From Branchiostoma floridae (Eukaryota > Chordata > Leptocardii > Amphioxiformes > Branchiostomatidae): a stretch of DNA of 64,000 nt. Below the pieces are notes generated by a model. It had not been told where the DNA came from, searched no databases, and saw only the letters and a program-made list of their open reading frames with translations. The position numbers and the translations under genes were made by a program. Position 1 is the first letter of the stretch. Every line of letters begins with the position of its first letter. Shown here piece after piece: positions 33,401-44,400 of this stretch. Location of the stretch: assembly GCF_000003815.2 (NCBI RefSeq), contig NC_049993.1, forward strand, positions 17,330,656-17,394,655. Direction: 5' to 3'.

Positions 33401-34459
33401 TGATGACGACATAACCGCCGTTGGTCGCTCGGGCTTTAAACTCCAACCTTTAAATGGATGAATAAATTGGCAATGGAAGGATGTATTGGATAGATGGAAT
33501 GAGTGAAATTAATTGGATAGAAACGCACAATCAGATTTTGGGATGATTTGATCTCGAAACAAGTAGCCTACTGTTTCTTGCATGGTAGATCGTTTGTTGG
33601 TACGTCGTAAATTCACAATGTTTGAATACGCATAGCCATTTTGATGAGGTGGATAAAGGCAAGGTGGGAATGATGCAAACAGGAATGAGATTCTGAATAG
33701 GGACTTTAGGGAATTGACCATTCATAGCGCTAGCGGGGTACTTTCTAAATATGCTGAGGCAAAGAAAAGAAGCATGCTGACGTAGATACCAATTGTTCAA
33801 CCCGTATGGCTGGAGCATTAGTCAAAGTCACAAGAATACAAGGTATTGACATACTTGTCGCCATGCTGGAGTGTTGGTAGTCCCAGGTTCTCATGATTCA
33901 CACAGTCATTCAGGTTTGTATCCGGGTTGCCCTGGCTGTGCCCGATGCTGCACCCGATGCTTGTTCCTGACCGCAGTGCTGATCCGTCTTCAGTTAAATA
34001 AGAGTGATAATTCATTATTATGCATACTAGTACATCCTTACGTGTGTTCCGACAAGTGACAAGTAGTGAGGAATACGCCTTTCACATATTGTCTAACTCC
34101 GTCACTCACCCAGTCCATCATATCGTCTACTCTCTTATATATATCTCAACATGAATATCTATTTCGGAACGATCTTTGTCAATCAAACATGATAGGCCTT
34201 AGAAAAAGCTGACGTCATAAATGCAAGAAAACCTATTTCCCAGTAGCAAAAGTAATTGAAACCTGAAAAAAAAAGAATGTGTATACCTATTAAGTGGCTG
34301 TCTCTATCAATCATTTGAAGTTAAAACTTACCCCTGAGCAGTCTCCAAGTTGTGGACGCTGTGACGATGCCAACCCGGAAGTCTTTGAAACTATCCAGAG
34401 AAGATGCCCCTACTGTGCTTGTTGATAACAAATTCCACTTTACAATGATCATCATAGTT
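27406..34459 (-). CDS. Modular extracellular protein: Ig/FN3-like region, C-type lectin domain, EGF repeats (5' partial)
   Basis: Sixteen exons join in phase for about 777 residues: 34332-34459, 33855-33987, 33225-33447, 32728-32917, 32341-32534, 31690-31806, 31060-31268, 30652-30772, 30373-30564, 30103-30154, 29652-29873, 29038-29166, 28719-28835, 28372-28485, 28082-28159 and 27406-27521 (stop TGA 27406-27408). The N-terminal half has beta-sandwich-like segments (GQIQLSWPGWSDEGSGLGRY, TVNDVAGNYQRARRFLIYDD, LWLQAYDVMGNF, FEAFDDHSGLHNIHWSLQDF) of a type I cannot name. Then a C-type lectin fold spans two exons (NNKCYRQSKDALSHKEASAA, then DYHACTEQHNYVCES). It lacks an obvious EPN/QPD sugar motif. 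Two six-Cys EGF domains follow (NVCQNGGKCSSCF.., STPCQNGGTCLDRLNSFSCA), then two four-Cys modules (CDPYPCPAGFTC, CKSSPCGFGWTC). The end KLH has no membrane segment, so it is probably secreted. The signal peptide and first exons are not in view. Confidence 0.85.
27659..27760. mobile_element. Small foldback element, about 100 bp
   Basis: AATATACGCCAAATGGCA at the left pairs with TGCTATTTGGCGTATATT at the right. The inside (ACTCAAACAACTGGATATGG) matches the foldback element nested at 39845-40537 and a relic near 24500. It lies in the intron between the last two lectin/EGF exons. Confidence 0.6.
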
Positions 34460-35166
34460 CTAGGAAAATACGAATATCTTAATACATCAATCCTAGGTTG
34501 GTAACTCTGGTACTTGGAGTCATGGCCGCTGTTTCTTTATTTTTTGACAAATGTGAGAATGGTCATTGTCTGGCACATGGTTGTCTGCCTAACACGAACA
34601 TGACAAATGGAGATACTGTTGTGTGTGTGTGTGTCTGTCTGTCTGTCTAGACTGTGTGTGTTTCTGTCTGTCTGTGTCTGTCACGGATTTATGTGTGCCT
34701 ACATTGCATTTCCCTCTCTTTATTTTTGGTAAGACAGTCCACAAACTTTTCTGCACTTTAGTGATGTCATTTGAACATTTTCCCAAAATTGTAAATTTGC
34801 TCCAAACATTCAGAAGTAATTCAGGAGCTTTGGAGATATGTCCAGAAATACTGTAATTCACTTTGTCTTCTCGGTACCAAACTTTCATGGTCGGAGAAAA
34901 TTTAACTTGTTTTCGGAACTAAGTGTTCACGGTGGCAGCAGGTGCACATGAAAAAGTCTCTTGTATTATCTGTTATCAGTAATGATAAATTCACGTTACA
35001 GTCGTCACCAAGCAAACTGTGAACATATGAAGTACATTGAAAAAATCAGGAATTACAGTATGTGATTTATTTATTTATTGCCAATGATACAACTCATTAC
35101 ACGGATCTGCCTAGGCAGCTTTGGGCTGGTAGCGGCAGATCCACAGAGATACAGACGAACATACAT

Positions 35167-35455
35167 CATCGGTCGACATGATCGCACATGTTTACACACG
35201 ACGGGGTTATACCGCCCCTTGCGGGGTGACATACCCTTTCATATGCGCCAGGTCTCCCGTCCGGGTGAATGATGTAAATCACCCTGAGCCGTAGCTAGGT
35301 ACTCATTTTCACCTGTCGTATAGTGAGGAAAGCCGTGTAAAGTGCCTTTCCCAAGGGCACAAGATCGGTAACACGGCAGGCGGATTCGAACCCGCAACCT
35401 CTCGGTCACGGGGCGAACACGGTCCCACTGCGCTCAAGGTCCCACCCCACCCCAC
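35167..35455 (-). mobile_element. tRNA-SINE with internal deletion
   Basis: Same family as 14969-15464 (GGTCGACATGATCGCACATG, GGGTGACATACCCTTTC, GTGCCTTTCCCAAGGGCACA). A central block is missing. The box B region reads GGGTTCGAATCCGCC on the minus strand. It lies just 3' of the last visible AKR exon. Confidence 0.8.
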
Positions 35456-35469
35456 TTTCTTACATGTAC

Positions 35470-38400
35470 CTGAGAGTTCTCCAGGATCCTGGCAGGTGAG
35501 GTGCTCTTCGGGACGACAACCACGCCCCTCTGTACCTGCCACCTGAGGCACACCTGTGGAAGATGGAACACCTGGTTAGTCGCTCACCTCACCTTTATTA
35601 CACCTCATAAAAATTTTTGGTCAATTTGGAGGGTCATGTTCAACATTTTTTTAGACCTGATCAGACACTGTTCCACAAGTAAAAACTTGCAATGTACCAC
35701 TGCATTGGTTGAAAATGCACCAGCTAGAGTAAATAGATTGAACAAAAGAACTCAAGTTATACCTGTGCTGGAGTTTTCTTGTGCTTTTCTGCGATTGCAA
35801 TCACCTTTGGATCCTTGAGGGGACTGACACCATGCAGGCTCTCCTCCCTGGAAGAGAGAACTTGCTGTGAGTCTGAATTGAAGTCCATGTCTGGACCTGA
35901 ACCTGGACCTAATTATTGTGTGTGAACTTGGTCCATTTTGCTACAAAGGAAATTCTACATTTGATGGTTCAGGAGTACTATCTTCAATATCAAAGACATA
36001 GTTTTTTTTACGAACAACACCAATTGCCTCTGTTGACCAAGTTTCGCTGTCTTGTGTTGGAACAAGGAAACACAAAGAAATTTGATGCAGTTATATGAGC
36101 ATTAATAATGGTTGTATGATTTCCTCGCCACATCAGAACATGAACACAAAAAAATAAATACAATGTACCGGCAAAATCAATATACTTTCCGTGCAACCAG
36201 CACGCCCGGATGATGATGATGATACTTTGCTATTTAACTGTTTAAGAACTGATCAGTCATATAGCAGTCAATTACTGATATTTGATTGTTGTATAAAAGA
36301 AAAACAGATTTGTACAGTACCCAGGTCTGCCAAGTGGGCTGAATGCCGTTATGATGACATTGTTGTCTGCAGCACACTTCAGAAGCTTGCTGCACACCAG
36401 GTAGGGGTGGGACTCCACCTGGAGATTGGGAGGGAGAAATAAAATGTGACTATATTAGAAAGCAACACCTCCAAACAATATTGCTGCTAGTATTTTATCT
36501 CTATTTGGGTTGCATACAATGTATTTCTGATTCATTTTTTATGTATTCACCAATTGATCTAAAATGGGAAAATTCAAATAACTGCATTACACAGTCACCT
36601 CTTCTCCACTGATACTAAATGCATTTTGCACCGGGTAGATTAAAATATAATGTTTCTTCTCTTAAATCCCTGCGTAAATTAACTGCATGGGTGTGGGTGG
36701 GTGGTTGTTTGGCTCTGGGGGTTGTAACAGTGTGGTTTATGCGCCGCCAAAGGGTCTGAAAGTGGTTTGCGGTGTTAGGTTTGTGAACTGACGGCACTGG
36801 TTTGGCACGGGCTCGAATAATAGGAGCCAGGGTTTATACTTGCCCCTTGTGTTTCAGGGTTAACATAAGGCAAAGTTAAATAATTAAGTGTGATACATTC
36901 TCAAGTACAGTAGAAGCCAGTTACTTGATTGACAGCTGGTTTGATCCTACCATTGGTCAGATTGTTCAAATGAAATGGAAGTGACCTTATAAGGTAAATT
37001 CTGGGAGGATCTAACTTGATTGACAGCTGGTTTGATCCTACCATTGGTCAGATTGTTCAAATCAAATTGAAGTGACCTTATAAGGTAAAATTCTGGGAGA
37101 AGCTTACTTGATTGACAGCTGGTTTGATCCTCCCATTGGTCAGAACCTCTTCCATCTGTGAGATGTTGAAGTTGGACACACCGATGGCCTTCACCAGTCC
37201 TGCGTCCACAAGCTTCTCCATGGCCTGAAAAAGATGAAAAAATTAAACATAATAACTGATAGGGAAAAATAACTTGTTTTTGCTGATGTGTTCTTATTTC
37301 TTCATTTTCTTCTTCAGTACTTACACAGTAGTAGCTGTTCAATATGAACAATGACAGTGTATTTTCGAGGTGACCGGATAAGGATTTGGAGGATAGGGGT
37401 AACCAAGGAGGTTGAACAAGGGGCTTATAATTCAGCCTCCTTGGGGTAACAGTTCAGTTCAGTCATCCATATCAGGTGACATATGCTGTTTAAGTTGAAG
37501 TGTAAGGTGTAGTTTCTAAAATATGCATTATGTCTATTAAAAAGCAGGTATACATAAACTTTTTGGCGAATCTTATTACCTGGATGTCTAACCTACATCG
37601 ACGTGTGTGTATGTCGACTGAGAATATCATTGATCATTTTCTTAGGATAACATTAAGAATATATTGCAAAATCTTACTGACCTCATTAACATAATTTATG
37701 CTATTTTCAAAAACAGACAAAGATTTAGGTAGATACTGACAATTCTGAAAACCTAACATATTTTCATTTGCTTAAACCTTCAAATAACACTTGTACGCTA
37801 GCATTTCCACCAATGTTAAATCTTATGGTTTTTAAAACCTAATAGTAGTGAAAGACCATACAGAGTATATGATATATTTTGGCATCAATAACGATGCTGA
37901 CCTAGACAGCTTTATTACGTCATTTCCGGAGTTAATCCGTTAATTCTAATTGTTTTTGGACGCCCATGATTGACGCTTTCAATACATGGGTGGATTTACA
38001 CACAAAGGAAGTTGTCTGAGTCTAGCGGTAGGCCGCCTGCCAAGGAATTGTTGTCGTGGATGTTATAAAGAGTCAACAGATAATGGCTACCCACTGCGCT
38101 CATAAAATGCCCCCGTCAGCGCACACTCATGGCCCTATCAAGAAACATGTTGAGATTGAGAATAATTATAGACATATTGTCTTGTTACGGTATCATCCTG
38201 TTCTGGTCATTTTCGAAGAGCCTTTTTTGTCCTCTAATATAGGCTAAAGGGACTGCCTGCTTTTTTCCGTAAGACATATAGACAGCCTATTTTCATTTCC
38301 TCGTAGGGAAAAAAAAAATTACCATCTTATCTACGTAATTCGTAGCGAGGCGACCAAATTTAGCATAATTGCCTTCCTTGATTAAGCGAAATACGTAGGG

Positions 38401-41400
38401 GGTTCTTCTGAATTCAGCGTAAATCATTGTCAGGACCGGGCCCCATGCAGACCCAGCTAACGCTAGAGCAAGGCTGTTCTGCAGAATGCATTCAGTAAGC
38501 TTAATCTCCCGATCATTGTGGTACAGACCTTATTAACATAATCTTTGCTATTTTTTAAGACTAGACACAATTTGTAAGTAACTGCTGACAATTCTGAAAA
38601 CCTAACATAGTTGATGTGCTTTATTTTTTACATAATACTTATAAGCAGGAATTTCCACCTATGTTTGGTAATAATCTTCCAGTTTTAACAGCCTGTATTG
38701 TAGTGGAAGACCATAAAGTGTATATGATGCATTTTGGCATCAACCATGATGCTTGCATGATCATCTTTCTATGCGATAATGGCGGATTTTGGTTCATTTG
38801 GATCATTTAATTTTTGGACACCCATTGGCGCCTTGAATGGCCGCCTTTCAATGGGTGGATCTAAACACAAAGGAAGTTGTCTTTTGATCAATCTAGCTCC
38901 ACAGGATACTGTAAATGCAGAAATGTTCGTGGTGGATTAATGTTTGTAGTTTTCACTGTGACCACTTCACCGCGAACTTAAATCCACCGCGAACATTTTT
39001 CTCTTATGGTATTAGACTGCAGTCTATGGTGTTACAGCGTGATCAAAACCACCTCGAAAAGTCCTTTTTCCCGCTACCGCGAAATTAAATCCCCGCAAAC
39101 TTAAATGCATTTACAGTACTTTGGCCTGAGGCAAAAAAGACCAAATTGAATCTATATTCTCTGCAACAGCTAATTTTTCGTTCCTACAAATATGATGTAG
39201 CAACTAATATTCAAGCCTGTCATTAATGATGCGCACTGGCCTTACCGAGAAACATTTTGAGATTTAGAATTATCTGTATCTATATATAGCCGGTATAACC
39301 GCCCTTCGGCATAACACACCAGCTTCGCAGGTACACGGCACGGCAGCAGCTGGTTATATTACGCAGAACGACTCGTTACACCTAACTTTTGCACATCTAT
39401 CTGCAAGCGTTCTTTAAAACTACCCAGAGAAGATGCCCCTACTCAGCCGTACTTGGTGATAACAAGTTCCACTCTACAATAATTCTGGGAAAATACGAAT
39501 TTTTGAACACATCAATCCTAGGTTCTTGGTAACTCTGGTATTTGAAGGCATGACTAAATTAGAGATATATTGTCTTGTTTCATCCTTTCTAAGAGGATTC
39601 TTATCCTCTAATATATACAGGCTAGAGCAAGTCTGTTGAAAAGAATGCATCAGTACTATACTAAAGTAAGCCTAACCACATCCACTAACTCAAATATCAA
39701 TCCCTGATGATTTTGGTATAGACCTTATTAGCATGATTTATGATATCTTTAAGACCAGAGAAATTGTAAGTACCGTATATTCTCGAATAAAGTACGCACC
39801 CCAATTAAAGTACGCACCCCTGATTTTGGACAAGTCTTAGACAGGCCAAAATAGTTACTCAAGCAACTGGATATGGTTTTGAAACGGTCAGACGTTTCGG
39901 AAAGAATCCACTTTCCTTCGTCAGTGACACTGAAGTGATCTGCAAGAAACAGGTCTTTTATACTCTAACTATGAATGAAGACAATTTCAGATGTCCAATA
40001 GGAAAGGTTGTAAGACAATTCAGACTGAAGACAATTTGGATTCCAAAGAAAACAAAGCTAAGTCAAAGTCAAGCTGAAGACAATTTGGATTTCAAAGGAT
40101 ATCAAGGCTAAGACACAGTTAATGCAAATGAGTCAATTAGCTCCTGTTGTTTTAGTTACAGGAGCTAAAAGTTTTGTTGGCGGGGGGGGGGGGGAAGTTC
40201 CATACGTAGCCCCCCTTTTCTGTTGAGGGTGGGATTGTATATTCTCTCATATATTCTTTGACTTAGCTTTGTTTTCTTTGGCATCCAAATTGTCTTCAGT
40301 CTGAATTGTCTTACAACCTTTCCTATTGGACATCTGAAATTGTCTTCATTCATCTGAAATTGTCTTCATTCATAGTTAGAGTATAAAAGACCTGTTTCTT
40401 GCAGATCACTTCAGTGTCACTGACGAAGGAAAGTGGATTCTTTCCGAAACGTCTGACCGTTTCAAAACCATATCCAGTTGCTTGAGTAACTATTTTTGGC
40501 GTATCTTATTACCTGGATGTCTAACCTACATCGACGTAAGTCTTAGACAGATCTTTGGGACTGAAAGGTAAAATGGAAAAACTCAAATAAAGTACGCACC
40601 CCTTCTCCACCAGTTTTGAACAGACCTTTAACTAAATAAATTCGAATTTATGATGTTTTCCCCAGGTCATTTTGCATAAAATAACCTGGGTTTACACTGT
40701 CATTGTCTCTATAAACTTGTGAATTGCCTGCTGCAAATTATAAAAATCACTGAGAGCTGGTAGAAGAAATCAGGCAAAACCAGTTGTACAAGTCAAAGTC
40801 ACTAACTCAAAAGGATTGTATGCAAATGCCACTGTTAATATGTAAATCATGTTAAGACAATTTCTTTGTTTCATGTTTAGACAACTTCAAGACAACAACA
40901 ATGTGTATGTTTTGAAACATTACTAGAAGTGTAGCTCCACCTTGCTTTATTTTAGGCTTTTCTTACCATTTATCTGTGCAGTAACCTCAAATAAAGTACG
41001 CACCCCAACTTTGGCAACAACTTGTAATAACTTGTAGCACCTTTTCAATTTTGAAAAGTTAAAAAAGTGCGTACTTTATTCGAGAATATACGGTAAATGC
41101 TGAGATTTCTGAAAACCTAACATAGTTGATGTGCTTTATTTTTTACAGTACACTTGTAAGCAGGAAGTTACACCAATGATTCGGGTAAATCTTACAGTTT
41201 TAACAACCTGTATTGTAGTGGAAGACCATATAGTATATGTGACTAGGGGTGGGTACCGGTACAGAAAATTCAGGTCCAGGTCCGGTTCAGGTCCAGAGGA
41301 CCAGGTCCAGGTTCGGACCTGAACCTGATTCAGTATGACTAAAAGCAATGGTCCATTTCACTACAAACAAATCTGTTTGGTGGACTATTTGACTCACACT

Positions 41401-44400
41401 GGCGTTTTAGAATCATACAACGCTAACTGCACCCTTACGATTGACAGTAAAACCTGGTAGAAATGACTATAAACTCTGTACTCTAGTTCACTCTTGTTAT
41501 TATCTTCCACCTGCAAGAGCCAAAACGTGTGAATGCCTGATAAAAAGTCTGTTAATTTTCTAATCGGTCCAACATCCGGTCCACCTATTCTTTTCAGGTC
41601 CGGTTTTTCTGGACCGGTCCAATAAGAAAAACCGGGTTTGTACCGGTACGCTGTACCGATACCCAGCCCTATATGTGACGCATTTTGACATCAATCATAA
41701 TGCTAGCGTGATCAACTTTTACGATACAGAACCTTCTTGAATTTGTTCTTTTCATATTTTTTGGACACCCATTCAGCGGCCTTTGGCGCTTTTCAGCGGC
41801 CTTGGCGCTTTCAATAAATGGGTGAATTTACACACAAAGGAAGTTGTACAGTTAAGGTCTCATTGATGTATTACTCCGCGAGTGGGTAACCCTAAAATAG
41901 ATACGAGCCAAAAACTAAACGGCTGTATAGACGCATGTTTTTAGCGGTGAGAAATTCCCTTTTAGCCAGCGGAACTGATATCAAAAGTTAGATTGGTGAA
42001 AGCTTGTTTGTAACTGAAGAAATTAGCAGGTAAAGCTTTGCAGCCGCGCGCTAGGTCGGAGGTACACAGTCCTGGGTTCTGAGTGGTGCGGTTGTACACT
42101 AGCAGCGAAAAAGTGCCTTTTGTGGGGATTAACTAATCGTAGTTTGTAATTGCTATAAAAAAAAGAACCTACGTATAGTTGACGTTGGCAATTTTTCCCC
42201 ACGATAAAGGATAAATGTGCTCAACAGAGAATGAAAAATCTGCTAAAATTTTACTTAGCTTCATTAGAACGCGGCCATGTAAACCACGAATTATAACATA
42301 GAAGTCTATGGGAAAAAGAAACTCATCAATGAGACCCTATTAAAGCTAAGGGCACAACCCGCCGTACGTGCAAATACGTGCTGTCTACGTGCCAAAACGT
42401 GTGCAATCTTTTGGGATCCGTAAGTGGTAAGTACTGCCTCCGTACGAACTCGTAGGGAATCCAACGGATTTTGGAGCACACAGACACGCCGTAGAACTTT
42501 ACAATGTACGTGCAGGCAAAACTTTGTGTGCCATCTGGCTGCGGATTCGCCCCCCGTACAGTTTTGTACGTGCCAGTACGGGCAACGCGCCTGCCCTGTA
42601 CAGCCTGAACGATTTCAGAAATACATGGCCGACGTGGCCTCCCAAAAAACGGACGGACAAATTGCATGTATGGCGGGTTGTGCCCTTAGCTTAAGCAAAC
42701 ACACTCTTTTCATCAGTCTATCCTCTAACAGGCTTTTTGTAGACCTTATTAACATAATTTATGCCATTTTTAAGACTAGACAAATTATAATATGCTGAGA
42801 ATTCTGAAGAAAACCTAACATAGATTTGTGCTCAAACCTTCACATAACACTTGCAGTCAAGTTTCACTTGTGTTTTGATAACTTTTAGATTTTTTACTGC
42901 TTGTATTGTGGTGAAAAACCATAGAGAATATGTGATGTACTTAGCAAAAAGCTAAGATGCTAACTGTCCTTTATTTCACCAAACCGTACAACATTCCCTA
43001 TAATTACTAATTCGAATTATTTTTGGAAACCCATGATTGGCGCTTTCAATACATGGGTTGAAATAAAGATGAAAGAAGTATGAACAATCTTACATTAACA
43101 GTCTTTTCCAGGCTCTATAGAAATATTAAACCCTCTTCCCAAATGATTTTGGTACTGACCCCATTAACAAAATACTTCCTTTTATTTTTAAGACAGTTTT
43201 GAGGATAATATTATAGACTACTTGTACTGGAAAGAACATGTTATATTCTGCCCTCCCCCAATCCTTTTTGATAACAGGCCTCATTATCATAATTTATGCC
43301 ACTTCCTTAAAAAGTCCAAAATTTAAGTAAATGTATGAATTCTGAGTACTTGATATACATTTTATGCTGACTACCTTGATGATTACTTATACAATGAAAC
43401 TTTTGATCTATGTTTTGTAAGATATATGAGTGAATAGCCTATAACATTGTGACAAAACCACAAAATAAACACAAAACCTTTTGGATTTGGACATGGAGAA
43501 TGAGTAGTTTACTCATTTAATGAAGCTAATCCCCATACTGGGGGGTCATTATGATCCGATTTAAACAAATTTTTGAACACCCATGTTGGCGCTTCAACGT
43601 GGGTAGAAATAAACAAAAAAACATGATAAAATGTTTATTGCTATAGTGAGTAAACACTCTTATCTTTAGAAACTTAAGGCATACTAAATGTCCCCACAGT
43701 CTTTGGGTCAGGAGGAACAGCATTTTATCTCAAACTGCCCCCTTGTAAAAGAAAAGGTTCTAAGTATGATCAAGAGAGGAAAGGGCTCTTAAAAGAAGTC
43801 ACCAAATTCTATCCTAATATCTCCATGTTTACAGACAAAAAGAAAACTGTTCTTTTAACGTCGCAAAACTCACACATTACTGTACAGAAGAAGTGAGATC
43901 TTTTGTCTTCCACTGTCTCAGAAAAAGAAGTCCAACCTAATAAGTTATACATCTTTAACTAGTTTAAGTTAGACTAGAGTAGTTCCTTACTATACTGTTT
44001 ACCATTACCCGTATGTCATTTTTGTCACTTGCAATTAGCCCTCGGGCAAGAATTTGCAATAAAACTTATCTATTTTATTAAGCTCTCCCATTTTGATCAA
44101 CTGGGTATCGGTACAGCGTACCGGTACAAAACCGTTTTTTCTTATTGGACCGGTCCAGAAAAACCGGACCTGAAAAAATTAGGTGCACCGGATGTTGGAC
44201 CGATTAGAAAATTAACATATCATTTTATCAGGCATTCACACGTTTTGGCGCTTGCAGTTGGAGTTTAAGTTTAAGTCTAGACAGAAATCTGTCTAGTGAA
44301 ATGGACCATTGGTATGAGTCATACTGAATCAGGTTCAGGTCCGGACCTGGACCTGATCCTTTGGACCTGAACCGGACCTGGACCTGAATTTTCTGTACCG

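Larger units (their letters stand above)
36440..43085. repeat. Tandem segmental duplication, copy A
   Basis: Collinear with copy B at about 44420-51085, and close to identical over long stretches (for example 37950-38110 against 47620-47780). Size differences are explained by transposons. Copy A alone has the 39773-41093 and 41244-41671 insertions. Copy B alone has the LTR mini-element and extra sequence at 45060-45975. Copy A includes AKR exon A. Confidence 0.9.
37676..43610. repeat. Array of degenerate ~350-bp units with conserved hairpin (five units in copy A)
   Basis: Each unit starts near GACCTTATTAACATAATTTA. It continues through TTCTGAAAACCTAACATAG, a GTGGAAGACCATA-like block and TTTTTGGACACCCAT. 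It ends in a hairpin whose arms are CCCATG/CATGGG or CCCATT/AATGGG, followed by CACACAAAGGAAGTTG. Units start at about 37676, 38525, 39719, 42740 and 43146-43260. Paralogous units in copy B are at about 47335, 48230, 49485 and 50748. Confidence 0.7.

Noticed and set aside
37963-37990. Histone 3' stem-loop-like hairpin
   Set aside because: The stem sequence and loop do not match the conserved histone stem-loop, and there are no histone genes nearby.
42326-42798. ORFs of 113 and 124 codons, repeated at 50319-50805
   Set aside because: They lie in a palindromic MITE and read the same sequence on both strands. There is no family resemblance and indels between the copies break them.
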